Notes: a model not told the origin generated them from the sequence alone. A stretch of 64,000 nucleotides of DNA from UBA7374 sp049890275 (GCA_049890275.1 JBMHBT010000001.1:69188-133187); one strand, 5' to 3'; positions 10,888 to 20,033 are shown, counted from the first letter of the stretch. A program made the numbers and translations.

Positions 10888-10935
10888 AGTAGCAACGTGG
10901 AGAAAATTTGATTCAAACGGCAACTTAAGCATCTC

Positions 10936-10947
10936 GTTTCCGGAAAC
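10936..10947. promoter_or_regulatory. 12-bp perfect palindrome upstream of pyrD
   Basis: GTTTCCGGAAAC is a perfect palindrome, extending as CT-x-GTTTCCGGAAAC-x-AG with one mismatch per side. It sits about 50-60 bp before the pyrD start codon and about 155 bp before the divergent gene at 11101. It could be an operator for a dimeric regulator, but no partner regulator is in the window. Confidence 0.3.
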
Positions 10948-11100
10948 AAGTAAAATGCCAAAGCGAATTTTTTCTATAAAACCGCTTTACAATTAAAAGC
11001 AGGTGATTTTAGCCATGTAGTGAAAGTATTTTATTGAGCAGCATTTTTTTACAGAAACCAGTTGTGCTAGCTGCTCTGGCACACTTGAAACTTACGATAC

Positions 11101-11823
11101 ATGGCCAATCCGACTACAAAGCTCACATGGTGCAAAGCGCGCCTCGGCAAGGATATGAACTGGTGGATTCACGAAATCAGCGACCCAATCCACTGGGACA
11201 TTGACGGGCTGGGCATTATTGATCCACGCCAGTTTCAATATCTTGTCGATCTATTTGAAAATATGAGCGACTACGGTCTACAGACCAATCTCGTCGAAGA
11301 AGCATTCTTCACCTTTTCCATTGAAAGCGTTGAGGAAGATAAAACTGTCCTACTCAAGCGGATCAAAGACAACATCCTCGACTCCGACGAACAATTGTTT
11401 GCACTCCCGGATGTGCTCGACGAAGACAAGAGCCCGTATGCAGACTTAATCGATCACGCGATCAAGCTGCGTGTTAAAATGCTCAACGACCTCATTGATT
11501 TCTCGCGAAAGCTTACTGCTGAAGAACTGGAAGAGGAAATCCGGGAGGTGCAAAACCACGACTTCATGGAAGGACGGGCCACGCACTTCTTCAACGAACT
11601 GAGTACCATACTCGAATATGTACCCGAAGGGTTCGAACTGGAAGAAGAAGATTCGCCGGTTGAAAAATCAGAAGACCAAGAGCTGGAAAAAGACTTAGCC
11701 GATGTAGAAGCCGCTCCTGAAGAAGACATTGTAGCGGATGAAACGATGAAATGGGATGAAGAAGAGGAAGAATCCCAAGAAGAGTTTGAAGAGACGACAT
11801 CCCCTCCGGAAGAAAAAGAGTGA
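11101..11823 (+). CDS. Hypothetical protein with highly acidic C-terminal tail
   Basis: A 240-residue protein I do not recognise. There is no signal peptide or membrane segment, so it should be cytoplasmic. Residues 1-170 look folded and partly helical, starting TKLTWCKARLGKDMNWWIHE; from about residue 171 to the end roughly half of the residues are Glu or Asp (for example WDEEEEESQEEF), so the tail is probably disordered. The gene stands alone between pyrD (divergent) and a TauE/SafE-like gene (convergent, 14-bp gap). Possible roles such as a chaperone-like or nucleic-acid-mimic protein are only guesses. Confidence 0.75.
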   Translation: MANPTTKLTWCKARLGKDMNWWIHEISDPIHWDIDGLGIIDPRQFQYLVDLFENMSDYGLQTNLVEEAFFTFSIESVEEDKTVLLKRIKDNILDSDEQLFALPDVLDEDKSPYADLIDHAIKLRVKMLNDLIDFSRKLTAEELEEEIREVQNHDFMEGRATHFFNELSTILEYVPEGFELEEEDSPVEKSEDQELEKDLADVEAAPEEDIVADETMKWDEEEEESQEEFEETTSPPEEKE

Positions 11824-11837
11824 TGTTGGGCTACGGC

Positions 11838-12536
11838 TTAACGACACAACCACTCCACTGCTCCCTCGAGGCCGAGCGATGCGCGAAGGCGCCAGACAAG
11901 TACCAGGGCTGCTACTAGTGCCACGCCCCGGCGTATTCGATCGATGCGTTTAGCAGTCAATCCGTTTTGTAATTGCATGAACCATACTTGAGCCAGCCAG
12001 AGGAGTGGCAGTGTGCCTAGGCCAAATCCAAGAGCAAATTCTGCGCCGCGAGCTGCCGAGCCAGAAAATAAACAGAGCCCGAAAATTACATAAAGTGGCC
12101 CACACGGAAGCAAGGGGCTGGCCAGTCCGATGCAAGACGCCCGAAGAAGCCGTCCTCGATCCGCAATCATCCGTAGGCTTGCCTGATAAAATTTCCCGAT
12201 TCGAGTCGGTTTTGGTAGCCATCGATCCAAACGAACAGCAACGGATATGAAAAAGCTTACCAATATCCAGGGGAGAACCAAAGCGATCCACGAAGCCTCC
12301 AAGAAGCTCAGTACAACCCCGCCTAAACTCCCAGCAAGCGCACCAACAACGCCGTAAGAAAATAGCTTAGCCACGTGATATGCGGCCAAGGCATTTGTCT
12401 GCGATGTGGTGTCCTCTTGGCTGCGTGGCCCAAAAGCGCAAGTGAGCGGGCCGCACATAGCGACACAATGCACGCTACTGACGAGTCCGGCAAAAAGAGC
12501 AGTAAATCCGTTGTAAACTGTTTGGTATTCAAACAC
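11838..12536 (-). CDS. TauE/SafE (DsbD_2-like) membrane transporter
   Basis: A 232-residue integral membrane protein with about six hydrophobic helices. The start GLVSSVHCVAMCGPLTCAFG matches the N-terminal signature of the UreH/DsbD_2 branch of the TauE/SafE superfamily (G-x3-SxHCxxMCGP), whose members move metals, sulfur species or reducing power across the membrane. The second half repeats the layout with GLASPLLPCGPLYVIFGLCL, including a Cys after Leu-Pro. The first codon is GTG at 12536 with no Shine-Dalgarno sequence; there is no nearby ATG. Neighbours do not point to a substrate; in other bacteria such genes often sit with cytochrome oxidase assembly genes, which are absent here. Confidence 0.82.
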   Translation of the reverse strand: MFEYQTVYNGFTALFAGLVSSVHCVAMCGPLTCAFGPRSQEDTTSQTNALAAYHVAKLFSYGVVGALAGSLGGVVLSFLEASWIALVLPWILVSFFISVAVRLDRWLPKPTRIGKFYQASLRMIADRGRLLRASCIGLASPLLPCGPLYVIFGLCLFSGSAARGAEFALGFGLGTLPLLWLAQVWFMQLQNGLTAKRIDRIRRGVALVAALVLVWRLRASLGLEGAVEWLCR

Positions 12537-12668
12537 CGTTGAAATAAGCTATGTTTTAACCTTCTTTAAAAACATGCCCTACAAACACAACGACAGATCG
12601 TATTCATAGGTGAATGAAGTAGCGATTGCAGATAAACCGTTCCGTTTAACAGAATCAATGCCGCTATT

Positions 12669-13745
12669 ATGCAACCCGAAGAGATTCAGCAGCGCAAACA
12701 GTTTTACCCAATAAACGAACCGTTCCGGGAATACCTTCAGGAGTATCATCGTGCCTATTCTCTCCCCGTGCTCTACGAGGACTTGCTCAAATACGAAGAT
12801 GCCTTCCCCCTACTCGACCGCGATGGAGAGGATACCCTCTGGCAGACACTGATCTACGAACAACACCTCGGGAGAGAACTCTACGATGGCCTGAAACGAA
12901 TATACGTACTCTTACGCTCTGGAGGTGATGAATCTGTTTTGGATAATCTTTACATCGACCGCGTAGACTTTTGTACCTTTGGCAATACAAAGCCGATGCG
13001 TGTACGAATTGTAAACCAGTACAATGACAATCATGACTATTTCTACGTAAAGAAAGCCGATGCCTCACGGATCTATGGTCTTGAGCTCGAACAGCTCCTC
13101 TCCCCAAACGATATCAACTTCATCGTTCATCAGGATACTCTCATCGAAGAGCACATCATTGGGCTACCTGGAGATGACTTTATCCGCGACTACCTACCCC
13201 GCGCCGACCTTCACTCCGTACGGCTGGCCAAAGAATTTATTAAATTCAACGAGCGCTGTTTTGTACGGCTACTCGGTGATATGCGTGCCTATAACTACGT
13301 TGTTCAGGTGAGCCCCGACTTCGACCAGAATCAGTATCGTGTGCGTGCCATTGACTTTGATCAGCAGTGCTACGAAGGGCGTCGTTCGCTTTACTTGCCA
13401 CAATTCTTTAAAAACAACCGCCCTGTGGTAGAACTCTGCTCTGAGCTGATCAATCTTGAGACCAGCCGTCAGTATCAACGAGAGGAACGTTCACTCATCA
13501 CCCGCCGGCTTAACTTTGCCATCGCTCGTATTCGACACCTCCGCGAATGCATGTGCCTCGACCAAATATCCAGTAATCAAAAGATGAAGCAGCTGCGCGA
13601 TGAGCTTGCGCACATGCACCGAGACCATCGATTCTATTTTTGTCACTCGATGGGCGATATTACTTTTTTGAACCTGAGCATCACACTAGGACTGACTGAT
13701 TCTCAGGCATTCCTACCAGAGGGCTGTAATCGCCAAAATCACTGA
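12669..13745 (+). CDS. Unknown protein with kinase-fold-like motifs
   Basis: A 358-residue soluble protein that I do not recognise as a named family. Several strings line up in order with an aminoglycoside/choline-kinase-like fold: DYFYVKKAD with Lys128 or Lys129 where the beta-3 lysine would be, Glu139/Glu141 in a following helix, a hinge-like TLIEEHIIGLPG (157-168), a catalytic-loop-like LLGDMRAYNYVV (Asp204 and Asn209, spaced as in kinases) and AIDFDQQ (Asp229, Asp231) as the metal-binding site. No glycine-rich loop is obvious. The C-terminal region is helical. The gene stands alone and ends directly against convergent pheA. Kinase activity is an inference; a pseudokinase is equally possible. 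Confidence 0.7.
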   Translation: MQPEEIQQRKQFYPINEPFREYLQEYHRAYSLPVLYEDLLKYEDAFPLLDRDGEDTLWQTLIYEQHLGRELYDGLKRIYVLLRSGGDESVLDNLYIDRVDFCTFGNTKPMRVRIVNQYNDNHDYFYVKKADASRIYGLELEQLLSPNDINFIVHQDTLIEEHIIGLPGDDFIRDYLPRADLHSVRLAKEFIKFNERCFVRLLGDMRAYNYVVQVSPDFDQNQYRVRAIDFDQQCYEGRRSLYLPQFFKNNRPVVELCSELINLETSRQYQREERSLITRRLNFAIARIRHLRECMCLDQISSNQKMKQLRDELAHMHRDHRFYFCHSMGDITFLNLSITLGLTDSQAFLPEGCNRQNH

Positions 13746-14834
13746 CTAAGGCCCTACGTTTGGATAGCTGCCCAACCATTTAACAAAGGAGCAATGCGCC
13801 TCTAGCTCAGACAAAGCATCCTGTACTGGTTGATCCGAATAGTGTCCAACTAGATCAATAAAAAAGATATAATCCCAAGCTTTTTTACGGCTCGGCCGTG
13901 ACTCTATTTTACACAAGTTGATACCTCGGGAAGCAAAACAATCAAGCGCACGGCGCAAAGCGCCACATTCATCCTGTAAGGACAAAACCAAACTGGTTTT
14001 GTCACGCCCCTCGCCTAGGGGCTTGGCCAATGTTTTCCCGATAACTAAAAATCGAGTCACATTACTGACTTTATCCTGAATGCCTTTTTCCAAAACCTGT
14101 AAACCGTACAGCTCGGCAGCGAGTTCACTTGCCACCGCTGCAACACCTGCCTCTCGGCTGGATAGCTCCGCTGCCGCTGCCGTACTGGCAGCCTCAACCA
14201 AGGATGCATTCGGAAGATTGCGCCGAAGCCATTCCCTGCATTGCCCCAAAGCCTGATCCTTTGAGTACACTGAATGGATTGAATCCAAGTCAGAAGATGA
14301 AACAAGACAATGCTCGATCGGCATATAAACTTGTGAGCAAATCTTTAAGTCAGACTCAACGAGGCGATCCATCGAGTGAAAGACCGCTCCCTCGGTAGAA
14401 TTTTCAATCGGGATCACTCCATAATCCGCATCCCCATGTTCCACTTCAGCAAATACGTCTGCGATCGCTTTCATCGGACGGTAATCCAAACTCGCTCCAA
14501 AACTCTTCATCGCCGCTTGGTGAGTATACGTTGCTTCCGGTCCGAGATATGCGATGACCAAACACTTCTCTAAAGCAATCGAACCGGAAATCACCTCTCG
14601 GTAAATCGCACGCAGGGTCTTCTCCGGAATAGGGCCCGAGTTGAGCGCGGCAATCTTATCCATTACCTGTGCTTCACGGGTGGGGTCATAAAAATCAGCA
14701 CCATGGGCATGCTTGATTTGCCCAATCTCCGCAGCATGTTGCACACGCTTACAGAGCAAGCGAACAACATCACGATCAATCCCATCGATCGCTTCCCGAT
14801 TCTCTTTCAACTTTTTCTGGATCTCTTCAGACAT
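13746..14834 (-). CDS. pheA: Bifunctional chorismate mutase / prephenate dehydratase
   Basis: Makes phenylpyruvate from chorismate for phenylalanine synthesis. The 362-residue protein has an N-terminal AroQ chorismate mutase helix set (IDGIDRDVVRLLCKRVQHAA, then GQIKHAHG), a prephenate dehydratase domain starting AYLGPEATYTHQAAM and containing IPIENSTEGAV and the catalytic TRF in NVTRFLVIG, and a C-terminal ACT domain with the phenylalanine-sensing ESRP. Feedback inhibition by phenylalanine is therefore expected. The ATG at 14834 starts MSEEIQKKLKENREAIDGID; a further ATG six codons upstream adds nothing conserved. scpB lies 51 bp upstream on the same strand. Confidence 0.94.
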   Translation of the reverse strand: MSEEIQKKLKENREAIDGIDRDVVRLLCKRVQHAAEIGQIKHAHGADFYDPTREAQVMDKIAALNSGPIPEKTLRAIYREVISGSIALEKCLVIAYLGPEATYTHQAAMKSFGASLDYRPMKAIADVFAEVEHGDADYGVIPIENSTEGAVFHSMDRLVESDLKICSQVYMPIEHCLVSSSDLDSIHSVYSKDQALGQCREWLRRNLPNASLVEAASTAAAAELSSREAGVAAVASELAAELYGLQVLEKGIQDKVSNVTRFLVIGKTLAKPLGEGRDKTSLVLSLQDECGALRRALDCFASRGINLCKIESRPSRKKAWDYIFFIDLVGHYSDQPVQDALSELEAHCSFVKWLGSYPNVGP

Positions 14835-14885
14835 AACATCTCGGCAAAGCACTCGGAGAATTACCGCAGCTTTGGGAGGCTTCTG

Positions 14886-15668
14886 TCAAGACACCTCCGG
14901 CGGAGTCTGATCACCAGCCGCATCGCTTTCCACATTCTCCTTCTGCCAGTCGATCTCTGCAAAAGGTTCATCCAAGGGAAGTTCTGTAGGATTCGGCTCC
15001 GGGGCGAGTCCTACATCCTGATCGTGGATTGGCTCCTCCGGATCTTCACTTTTTCGCATCCAATCATCAATCTGATGATTGCTCAACACATCCGATGCAG
15101 GCAATTCATCCAGCTCCTTAATTCCGCAAAACTCTAAAAATGCATCTGTAGTACCGTACTGAATGGGACGGCCCGGTAATTCTGCACGCCCAGTTACCTG
15201 TACCAGTTCTAACTCAATTAGTTTATTCAATGGTCCATCGGCAGAGACTCCTCGAATCGCCTCAATCTCTGCCCGAGTAACCGGCTGACGATACGCGACA
15301 ATCGAAATGGTCTCCATAGCCGCTGGACTCAATCGCAAGGGGCGTGGCTCACCTCGCAACAAGCGAACAAAAATCGCATACTGTGGGGCTGTCGCCAAAT
15401 GAAAGCCAGAGGGCCCCTCCACCACACGATACGCACGATCCTCCTGCTCCGCCGCCTCCATCAGCGAGGTGATCGCTTGGCGCAATTCTGTCTCGCCAAT
15501 CTTCGCAGGAGCGGCTGGCGACTCATCTTCTTCATCGCCTCCATCGGCAATCACCTCCACGAGTTCCTCATGATAGCGGTTGAACAGCTTTACCAGATCC
15601 CGCAAAGAGATCGGATCAGCAGTCGACAGAAGCAGCGCTTCTAAAATCTTCCTTAAATCGGGTTCCAT
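14886..15668 (-). CDS. scpB: Segregation and condensation protein B
   Basis: ScpB is the winged-helix dimer that joins Smc and ScpA in chromosome condensation. The 260-residue protein starts MEPDLRKILEALLLSTADPI and has the family core SPAAMETISIVAYRQPVTRA, EIEAIRGVSADGPLNKLIE and GRPIQYGTTDAFLEFCGIKE. The C-terminal 60 residues are acidic and probably disordered. The ATG at 15668 is preferred over 15734, because the extra 22 residues are not conserved in the family. scpA is not in view. It is probably co-transcribed with pheA (51-bp gap) and is divergent from ilvD. Confidence 0.9.
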   Translation of the reverse strand: MEPDLRKILEALLLSTADPISLRDLVKLFNRYHEELVEVIADGGDEEDESPAAPAKIGETELRQAITSLMEAAEQEDRAYRVVEGPSGFHLATAPQYAIFVRLLRGEPRPLRLSPAAMETISIVAYRQPVTRAEIEAIRGVSADGPLNKLIELELVQVTGRAELPGRPIQYGTTDAFLEFCGIKELDELPASDVLSNHQIDDWMRKSEDPEEPIHDQDVGLAPEPNPTELPLDEPFAEIDWQKENVESDAAGDQTPPEVS

Positions 15669-15787
15669 AGTTAAAAATTGCGATTCAGTCCTTAGAATTG
15701 TAAAAAGCTTGTTGTCGCCTGAGCTTGAATCCATTCAATCCAAACACTCTTCGCAACGAGAAAGAAAATTAAATTGAACTATTTGCC

Positions 15788-17506
15788 ATGCAAGCACCCA
15801 ATACACGCCCTCACTCCGCAGTCGTCGTCGACGGTAATGATCGCGCTCCCGCGCGCTCCATGCTGCGAGCAGTCGGTTTTACAGACGAAGACTTCCAGAA
15901 ACCGCAAATCGGAGTGGCCAGCTCTCCCAGTGATCTGACCCCTTGTAATATGCATCTGGGAGAACTTGCCAGCCATGCGACCAACGGAATCAACAATGCC
16001 GGCGGAAAAGCGGTCAACTTCAGTACCATCACCGTATCCGACGGAATCTCTATGGGTACAAAGGGCATGCGCTACAGTCTGGTCTCCCGAGATGTTATTG
16101 CCGACTCCATTGAGACTGCCACTGCTGCCGAAGGCTTTGACGGCCTAATCGCCATTGGTGGCTGCGACAAGAATATGCCGGGCTGCATGATCGCAATCGC
16201 CCGGCTCAACCGTCCGGCTGTCTTTGTTTACGGAGGAACGATCCTTCCTGGATTCCTCCCCGGCAAAGATAAAGATGCCTGTAACGCAATGGATATTGTC
16301 TCTGTCTTTGAGGCTGTCGGCAAACACGCCAAAGGAGCGATCAGCGAGGAAGAACTTAAAGACGTGGAGCGACATGCCATTCCCGGGCCCGGATCCTGTG
16401 GCGGCATGTATACCGCAAATACCATGGCCAGTGCGATTGAAGCTCTGGGGATGAGCCTACCCGGTAGCAGCGCCCAAATTGCTGTTGGTGAAGACAAGCG
16501 CAAAGATTGTGAGCAAGCCGGGGCAGCCGTTGTTGAACTACTGAAGAAAGACATCAAGCCGCGCGATATCATGACTCGCAAAGCCTTTGAAAATGCGATC
16601 ACCACTTGCCTTGCACTCGGCGGTTCGACCAATCTCATTCTCCACCTTTTGGCCATTGCACACTCCGCCGAAGTCGATCTCACTCTAGACGATTTTGCCG
16701 AAATCGGTGAACGTATTCCACTGCTTGCCGACGTGAAGCCATTTGGCCGCTACAACATGAGTCACCTCATCCGTGTGGGCGGGATTCGACCCATGATGAA
16801 ATTCCTACTGGATCGGGGACTGCTGCACGGTGATTGCCTGACCGTTACTGGCCAAACGATTGCGGAATCTCTCGAAGGTGTTGGCCCCTACCCCTCCTAT
16901 CCAGATGAGCAGGATATTATTCGCCCATGGGATGATCCAATCAAAGACAGTAGCCACCTGCGTATTCTCCGCGGTAATCTGGCCCCGGGAGGCTCTGTCG
17001 GTAAGATTACCGGCAAAGAGGGTCTGCATTTTAAAGGTACGGCTAAAGTCTACGAAGGCGAGGAAGATGCCCTCAATGGGATTCTCCGAGGTGATGTTCA
17101 GTCCGGGGATATCGTTGTCATTCGCAATGAAGGTCCTGTCGGTGGCCCGGGTATGCGTGAAATGCTCTCCCCGACTAGCGCTGTCGCCGGACGTGGCCTC
17201 ATTCAGGAAGTCGCCCTCATTACGGATGGTCGGTTTTCTGGTGGTAGCCACGGATTCGATGTCGGGCATATTACACCCGAAGCAGCCAAAGGCGGTCCCA
17301 TAGGTATTGTCCAAAACGGCGACACCATCGAGATCGACGCAGTCAAAAACACCATCGAACTCTGTATTGAGCCCACCGAATTTGAGGCTCGTATGGCTGC
17401 CTTCCAGCCGACTGGACCCGGGGAAACCCGTGGTGTCCTTGGCAAATATGCTGCACTCGTAGCCACCGCATCCGAAGGCGCAGTCACTGATAAAATATCC
17501 AGCTAG
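15788..17506 (+). CDS. ilvD: Dihydroxy-acid dehydratase
   Basis: An iron-sulfur enzyme of valine, isoleucine and pantothenate synthesis, 572 residues. Cluster cysteines are seen as Cys53 (DLTPCNMH), Cys126 (GGCDKNMPGC) and Cys204 (GPGSCGGMYTANTM). The C-terminal domain holds EGPVGGPGMREMLSPTSA and TDGRFSGGSHGFDVGHITPE, the substrate and magnesium region. Length is normal for the family. There is no Shine-Dalgarno sequence before the ATG. pgi follows after 33 bp and may be co-transcribed, although the pathways differ. Confidence 0.96.
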   Translation: MQAPNTRPHSAVVVDGNDRAPARSMLRAVGFTDEDFQKPQIGVASSPSDLTPCNMHLGELASHATNGINNAGGKAVNFSTITVSDGISMGTKGMRYSLVSRDVIADSIETATAAEGFDGLIAIGGCDKNMPGCMIAIARLNRPAVFVYGGTILPGFLPGKDKDACNAMDIVSVFEAVGKHAKGAISEEELKDVERHAIPGPGSCGGMYTANTMASAIEALGMSLPGSSAQIAVGEDKRKDCEQAGAAVVELLKKDIKPRDIMTRKAFENAITTCLALGGSTNLILHLLAIAHSAEVDLTLDDFAEIGERIPLLADVKPFGRYNMSHLIRVGGIRPMMKFLLDRGLLHGDCLTVTGQTIAESLEGVGPYPSYPDEQDIIRPWDDPIKDSSHLRILRGNLAPGGSVGKITGKEGLHFKGTAKVYEGEEDALNGILRGDVQSGDIVVIRNEGPVGGPGMREMLSPTSAVAGRGLIQEVALITDGRFSGGSHGFDVGHITPEAAKGGPIGIVQNGDTIEIDAVKNTIELCIEPTEFEARMAAFQPTGPGETRGVLGKYAALVATASEGAVTDKISS

Positions 17507-17539
17507 CATTCCACTCAAACCAATCCAAATTCGATCGTT

Positions 17540-19117
17540 ATGTCCACTTGGGAACGCTTCAACAAATACTACCTTCAATGCAACGAAATCGAGTTCGCAC
17601 TGGACATCAGTCGAATCGATTTTGACGAGGGCTTCCTTGGACGAATGGAGCCCAAGATACAGGCCGCCTTCGATCAAATGGAGGCTCTGGAATCCGGCGC
17701 AATTGCCAACCCTGACGAAAACCGTATGGTGGGCCACTACTGGCTTCGCAATGCCGCGCTCGCACCCGATCCAACAATCTGCGCAGAAATTGAAACCTGC
17801 CTTTCGCAAATCAGGGAAATCGCTGACGACGTGCATACGGGGAATATCGCAGGAAACGACGGTCCTTTTCAGCACTGTCTGATCATCGGGATCGGTGGCT
17901 CCGCGCTCGGCCCCCAATTCGTAGCGGATGCGCTCGGATGTCCGAAGAAAGATAAACTCCAACTGCACTTTTTCGACAATACGGATCCGGACGGCATCGA
18001 CCGCACCCTCGCCACACTCGACGGACAACTCGGGCGTACCCTGTGCATTGTCATTTCCAAGTCCGGCGGCACCCCCGAAACACGCAACGGCATGCTGGAG
18101 GCTCAGGCCGCCTACCAAGCAGTCGGTCTCGAGTTTGCCCGTCACGCTATAGCAATCACTGGAGCGGGTTCAAAACTCGATGCAGTGGCTGATTCCGAAG
18201 GCTGGCTCAATCGACTGCCCATGTGGGACTGGGTCGGCGGCCGCACTTCCGAGTTAGCGGCCGTCGGCCTCCTCCCCGCAGCACTGCAAGGTATTGATAT
18301 CGGCCGTTTGCTTGCTGGTGCCGCTGAGATGGACTATGCCACCCGTAAGCGTGAGACCGTTGGTAACCCGGCAGCACTACTTGCACTCATGTGGTATAAA
18401 GTCACCGATGCCAAAGGCGCGAAGGATATGGTTGTTTTACCATATAAAGATCGGCTCATGCTCTTCTCTAAATACCTCCAGCAACTTGTCATGGAATCAC
18501 TCGGCAAAGAACTGGATCTTGAGGGCAACACCGTCAACCAAGGCATTGCCGTCTATGGGAATAAAGGCTCGACCGATCAACATGCTTACGTTCAGCAACT
18601 GCGAGAAGGCGTGGATAATTTCTTTGTTACTTTTATCGAGGTACTGAAAGACCGCGCTGGAAAGTCGATCGCAGTTGAAGACGGTACAACCACCGGTGAT
18701 TACCTTCAAGGCTTCTACTTAGGCACTCGTCAGGCACTGCATGAAAATGGACGACAATCCATTACGATTACAATCAACACAGTGACCCCAGAAGCGATCG
18801 GCAGACTCATTGCCCTTTTCGAGCGTGCCGTAGGGCTCTATGCCAGCCTTATTAATATCAATGCCTACCACCAACCGGGCGTCGAAGCCGGTAAAAAAGC
18901 CGCCGCAATTGTACTGGAACTTGAGTCAAAAATCCTCGCTGCGCTTCAATCCACCCCAGGAAAAGCGCGGTCCGCAGAAGCACTTGCCGAAGAACTGAAT
19001 ATCCAGAAGGATACCGAAACCATTTATAAAATCCTCCAGCGCCTCTCTCAGAACAATCGAGGCATTCAGCTTGAAAAGGGCGGTTCACCCCTCGATACTA
19101 CCTTCACGGCTGTTTAA
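17540..19117 (+). CDS. pgi: Glucose-6-phosphate isomerase
   Basis: Interconverts glucose 6-phosphate and fructose 6-phosphate. The 525-residue protein has the sugar isomerase core: IIGIGGSALGPQFVADAL, VISKSGGTPETRNGM, WDWVGGRTSELAAVGLLPA and QQLREGVDNFFVTFIEV. It belongs by look to the shorter, cyanobacterial/chlamydial-like class rather than the 550-residue enterobacterial class. The last 70 residues (about 450-525) form a small helical extension with a winged-helix look (ALAEELNIQKDTETIYKILQ), which is unusual at the C-terminus of PGI. A hairpin lies 29 bp after the stop. Confidence 0.94.
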   Translation: MSTWERFNKYYLQCNEIEFALDISRIDFDEGFLGRMEPKIQAAFDQMEALESGAIANPDENRMVGHYWLRNAALAPDPTICAEIETCLSQIREIADDVHTGNIAGNDGPFQHCLIIGIGGSALGPQFVADALGCPKKDKLQLHFFDNTDPDGIDRTLATLDGQLGRTLCIVISKSGGTPETRNGMLEAQAAYQAVGLEFARHAIAITGAGSKLDAVADSEGWLNRLPMWDWVGGRTSELAAVGLLPAALQGIDIGRLLAGAAEMDYATRKRETVGNPAALLALMWYKVTDAKGAKDMVVLPYKDRLMLFSKYLQQLVMESLGKELDLEGNTVNQGIAVYGNKGSTDQHAYVQQLREGVDNFFVTFIEVLKDRAGKSIAVEDGTTTGDYLQGFYLGTRQALHENGRQSITITINTVTPEAIGRLIALFERAVGLYASLININAYHQPGVEAGKKAAAIVLELESKILAALQSTPGKARSAEALAEELNIQKDTETIYKILQRLSQNNRGIQLEKGGSPLDTTFTAV

Positions 19118-19145
19118 TTTTAAACAGTTCAAAACACTACCAATC

Positions 19146-19169
19146 GGCTTTCCAGTTCCCCGGAAAGCC
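19146..19169 (+). terminator. Hairpin between pgi and coiled-coil gene
   Basis: GGCTTTCC (19146-19153) pairs perfectly with GGAAAGCC (19162-19169) across an 8-base loop. No T-run follows on either strand, so it is not a classic intrinsic terminator; it may be an RNA 3'-end or processing hairpin. Confidence 0.35.
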
Positions 19170-19197
19170 TCTACGCACACAACTAATCCCGAATCCC

Positions 19198-20019
19198 ATG
19201 AAAAACATTGCGACTATCCTAGCCGCAGTTGCGCTTATTGCAGCTGCAGCACTTGGTTATCTCTACTACGATACCAACAACGTACTGACAGAAACGACCA
19301 ACCAACTCAGCGCCTCAAAAAAGGCGGAGGCGGCTACTTCCGCTCAACTTGAAACGGCCAACGAGAATATTCAGGCACTCAACAATGACTTGGAAGAAGA
19401 ACGTTCTTCCCTCGCAAGCACACGTACTCAACTGAATGATACCAGCAATAAGCTCGCTATGCAAAAGCGAGAGAGCAACAACCTGAGCAAACAACTCACA
19501 CAAGCAGGTCAAACGGCAAAAAAACTAGAAGACCAAAACAGCTCTTTAAGCCGTCAACTAGCCGCCATGCGCCGACAAGTGACAGAACTAGAAGGCAGCA
19601 AAGAAAAAGTTGAAAAGCTTGAGCAGCAAATCCTAGCACTGCAGGAAGCGAATGCGCAAATGCAACAGGACTTTATGCTCGCGCAGGCTAAAGCCATCCC
19701 AACCGGTGGCCCTGTTGAAACCGAAGAAAGCACCTCTTCATCTTATAATTTCAACAACCGTCCGGCGGTACAACCCGCTACCTTAGGACCGGAAGTTACG
19801 ATTGTGACCACTCGTACCAGCGATGGGATGCTGGTGCTCCAAGCCCCAGCAGAAGCCGGTATTGAAGCAGGGACTGAAATAACACTGGTAAAGAATTTCA
19901 AAGCACTTGCCAAGATTTCCATCTTCGAGTCCAATGAAGGAGATTTACTGGCAAATATTCTGCCAGAACCCAAACCAGCGTCCCTGAAAGACGGCACGGT
20001 TGTACAGTTCTTACGTTAG
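19198..20019 (+). CDS. Membrane-anchored coiled-coil protein
   Basis: A 273-residue protein of unknown function. Residues 4-23 form a single hydrophobic segment (IATILAAVALIAAAALGYLY) that acts as a signal anchor, putting the rest in the periplasm. Residues 30-165 are a long coiled coil rich in Gln, Asn, Ser, Leu and Lys. A Ser/Gly-rich linker leads to a C-terminal small beta domain of about 70 residues (VTIVTTRTSDGMLVLQAPAE, then DGTVVQFLR). The layout resembles envelope spacer or scaffold proteins. It is followed after 14 bp by a gene for a tiny lipoprotein, so the two products may work together in the cell envelope. Confidence 0.8.
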   Translation: MKNIATILAAVALIAAAALGYLYYDTNNVLTETTNQLSASKKAEAATSAQLETANENIQALNNDLEEERSSLASTRTQLNDTSNKLAMQKRESNNLSKQLTQAGQTAKKLEDQNSSLSRQLAAMRRQVTELEGSKEKVEKLEQQILALQEANAQMQQDFMLAQAKAIPTGGPVETEESTSSSYNFNNRPAVQPATLGPEVTIVTTRTSDGMLVLQAPAEAGIEAGTEITLVKNFKALAKISIFESNEGDLLANILPEPKPASLKDGTVVQFLR

Positions 20020-20033
20020 AATCTTTTGATCCA

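Noticed and set aside
16805..18145. 446-codon open frame on the minus strand
   Set aside because: It lies antisense across ilvD and pgi, both of which have full family motifs; the frame is a shadow produced by codon bias.
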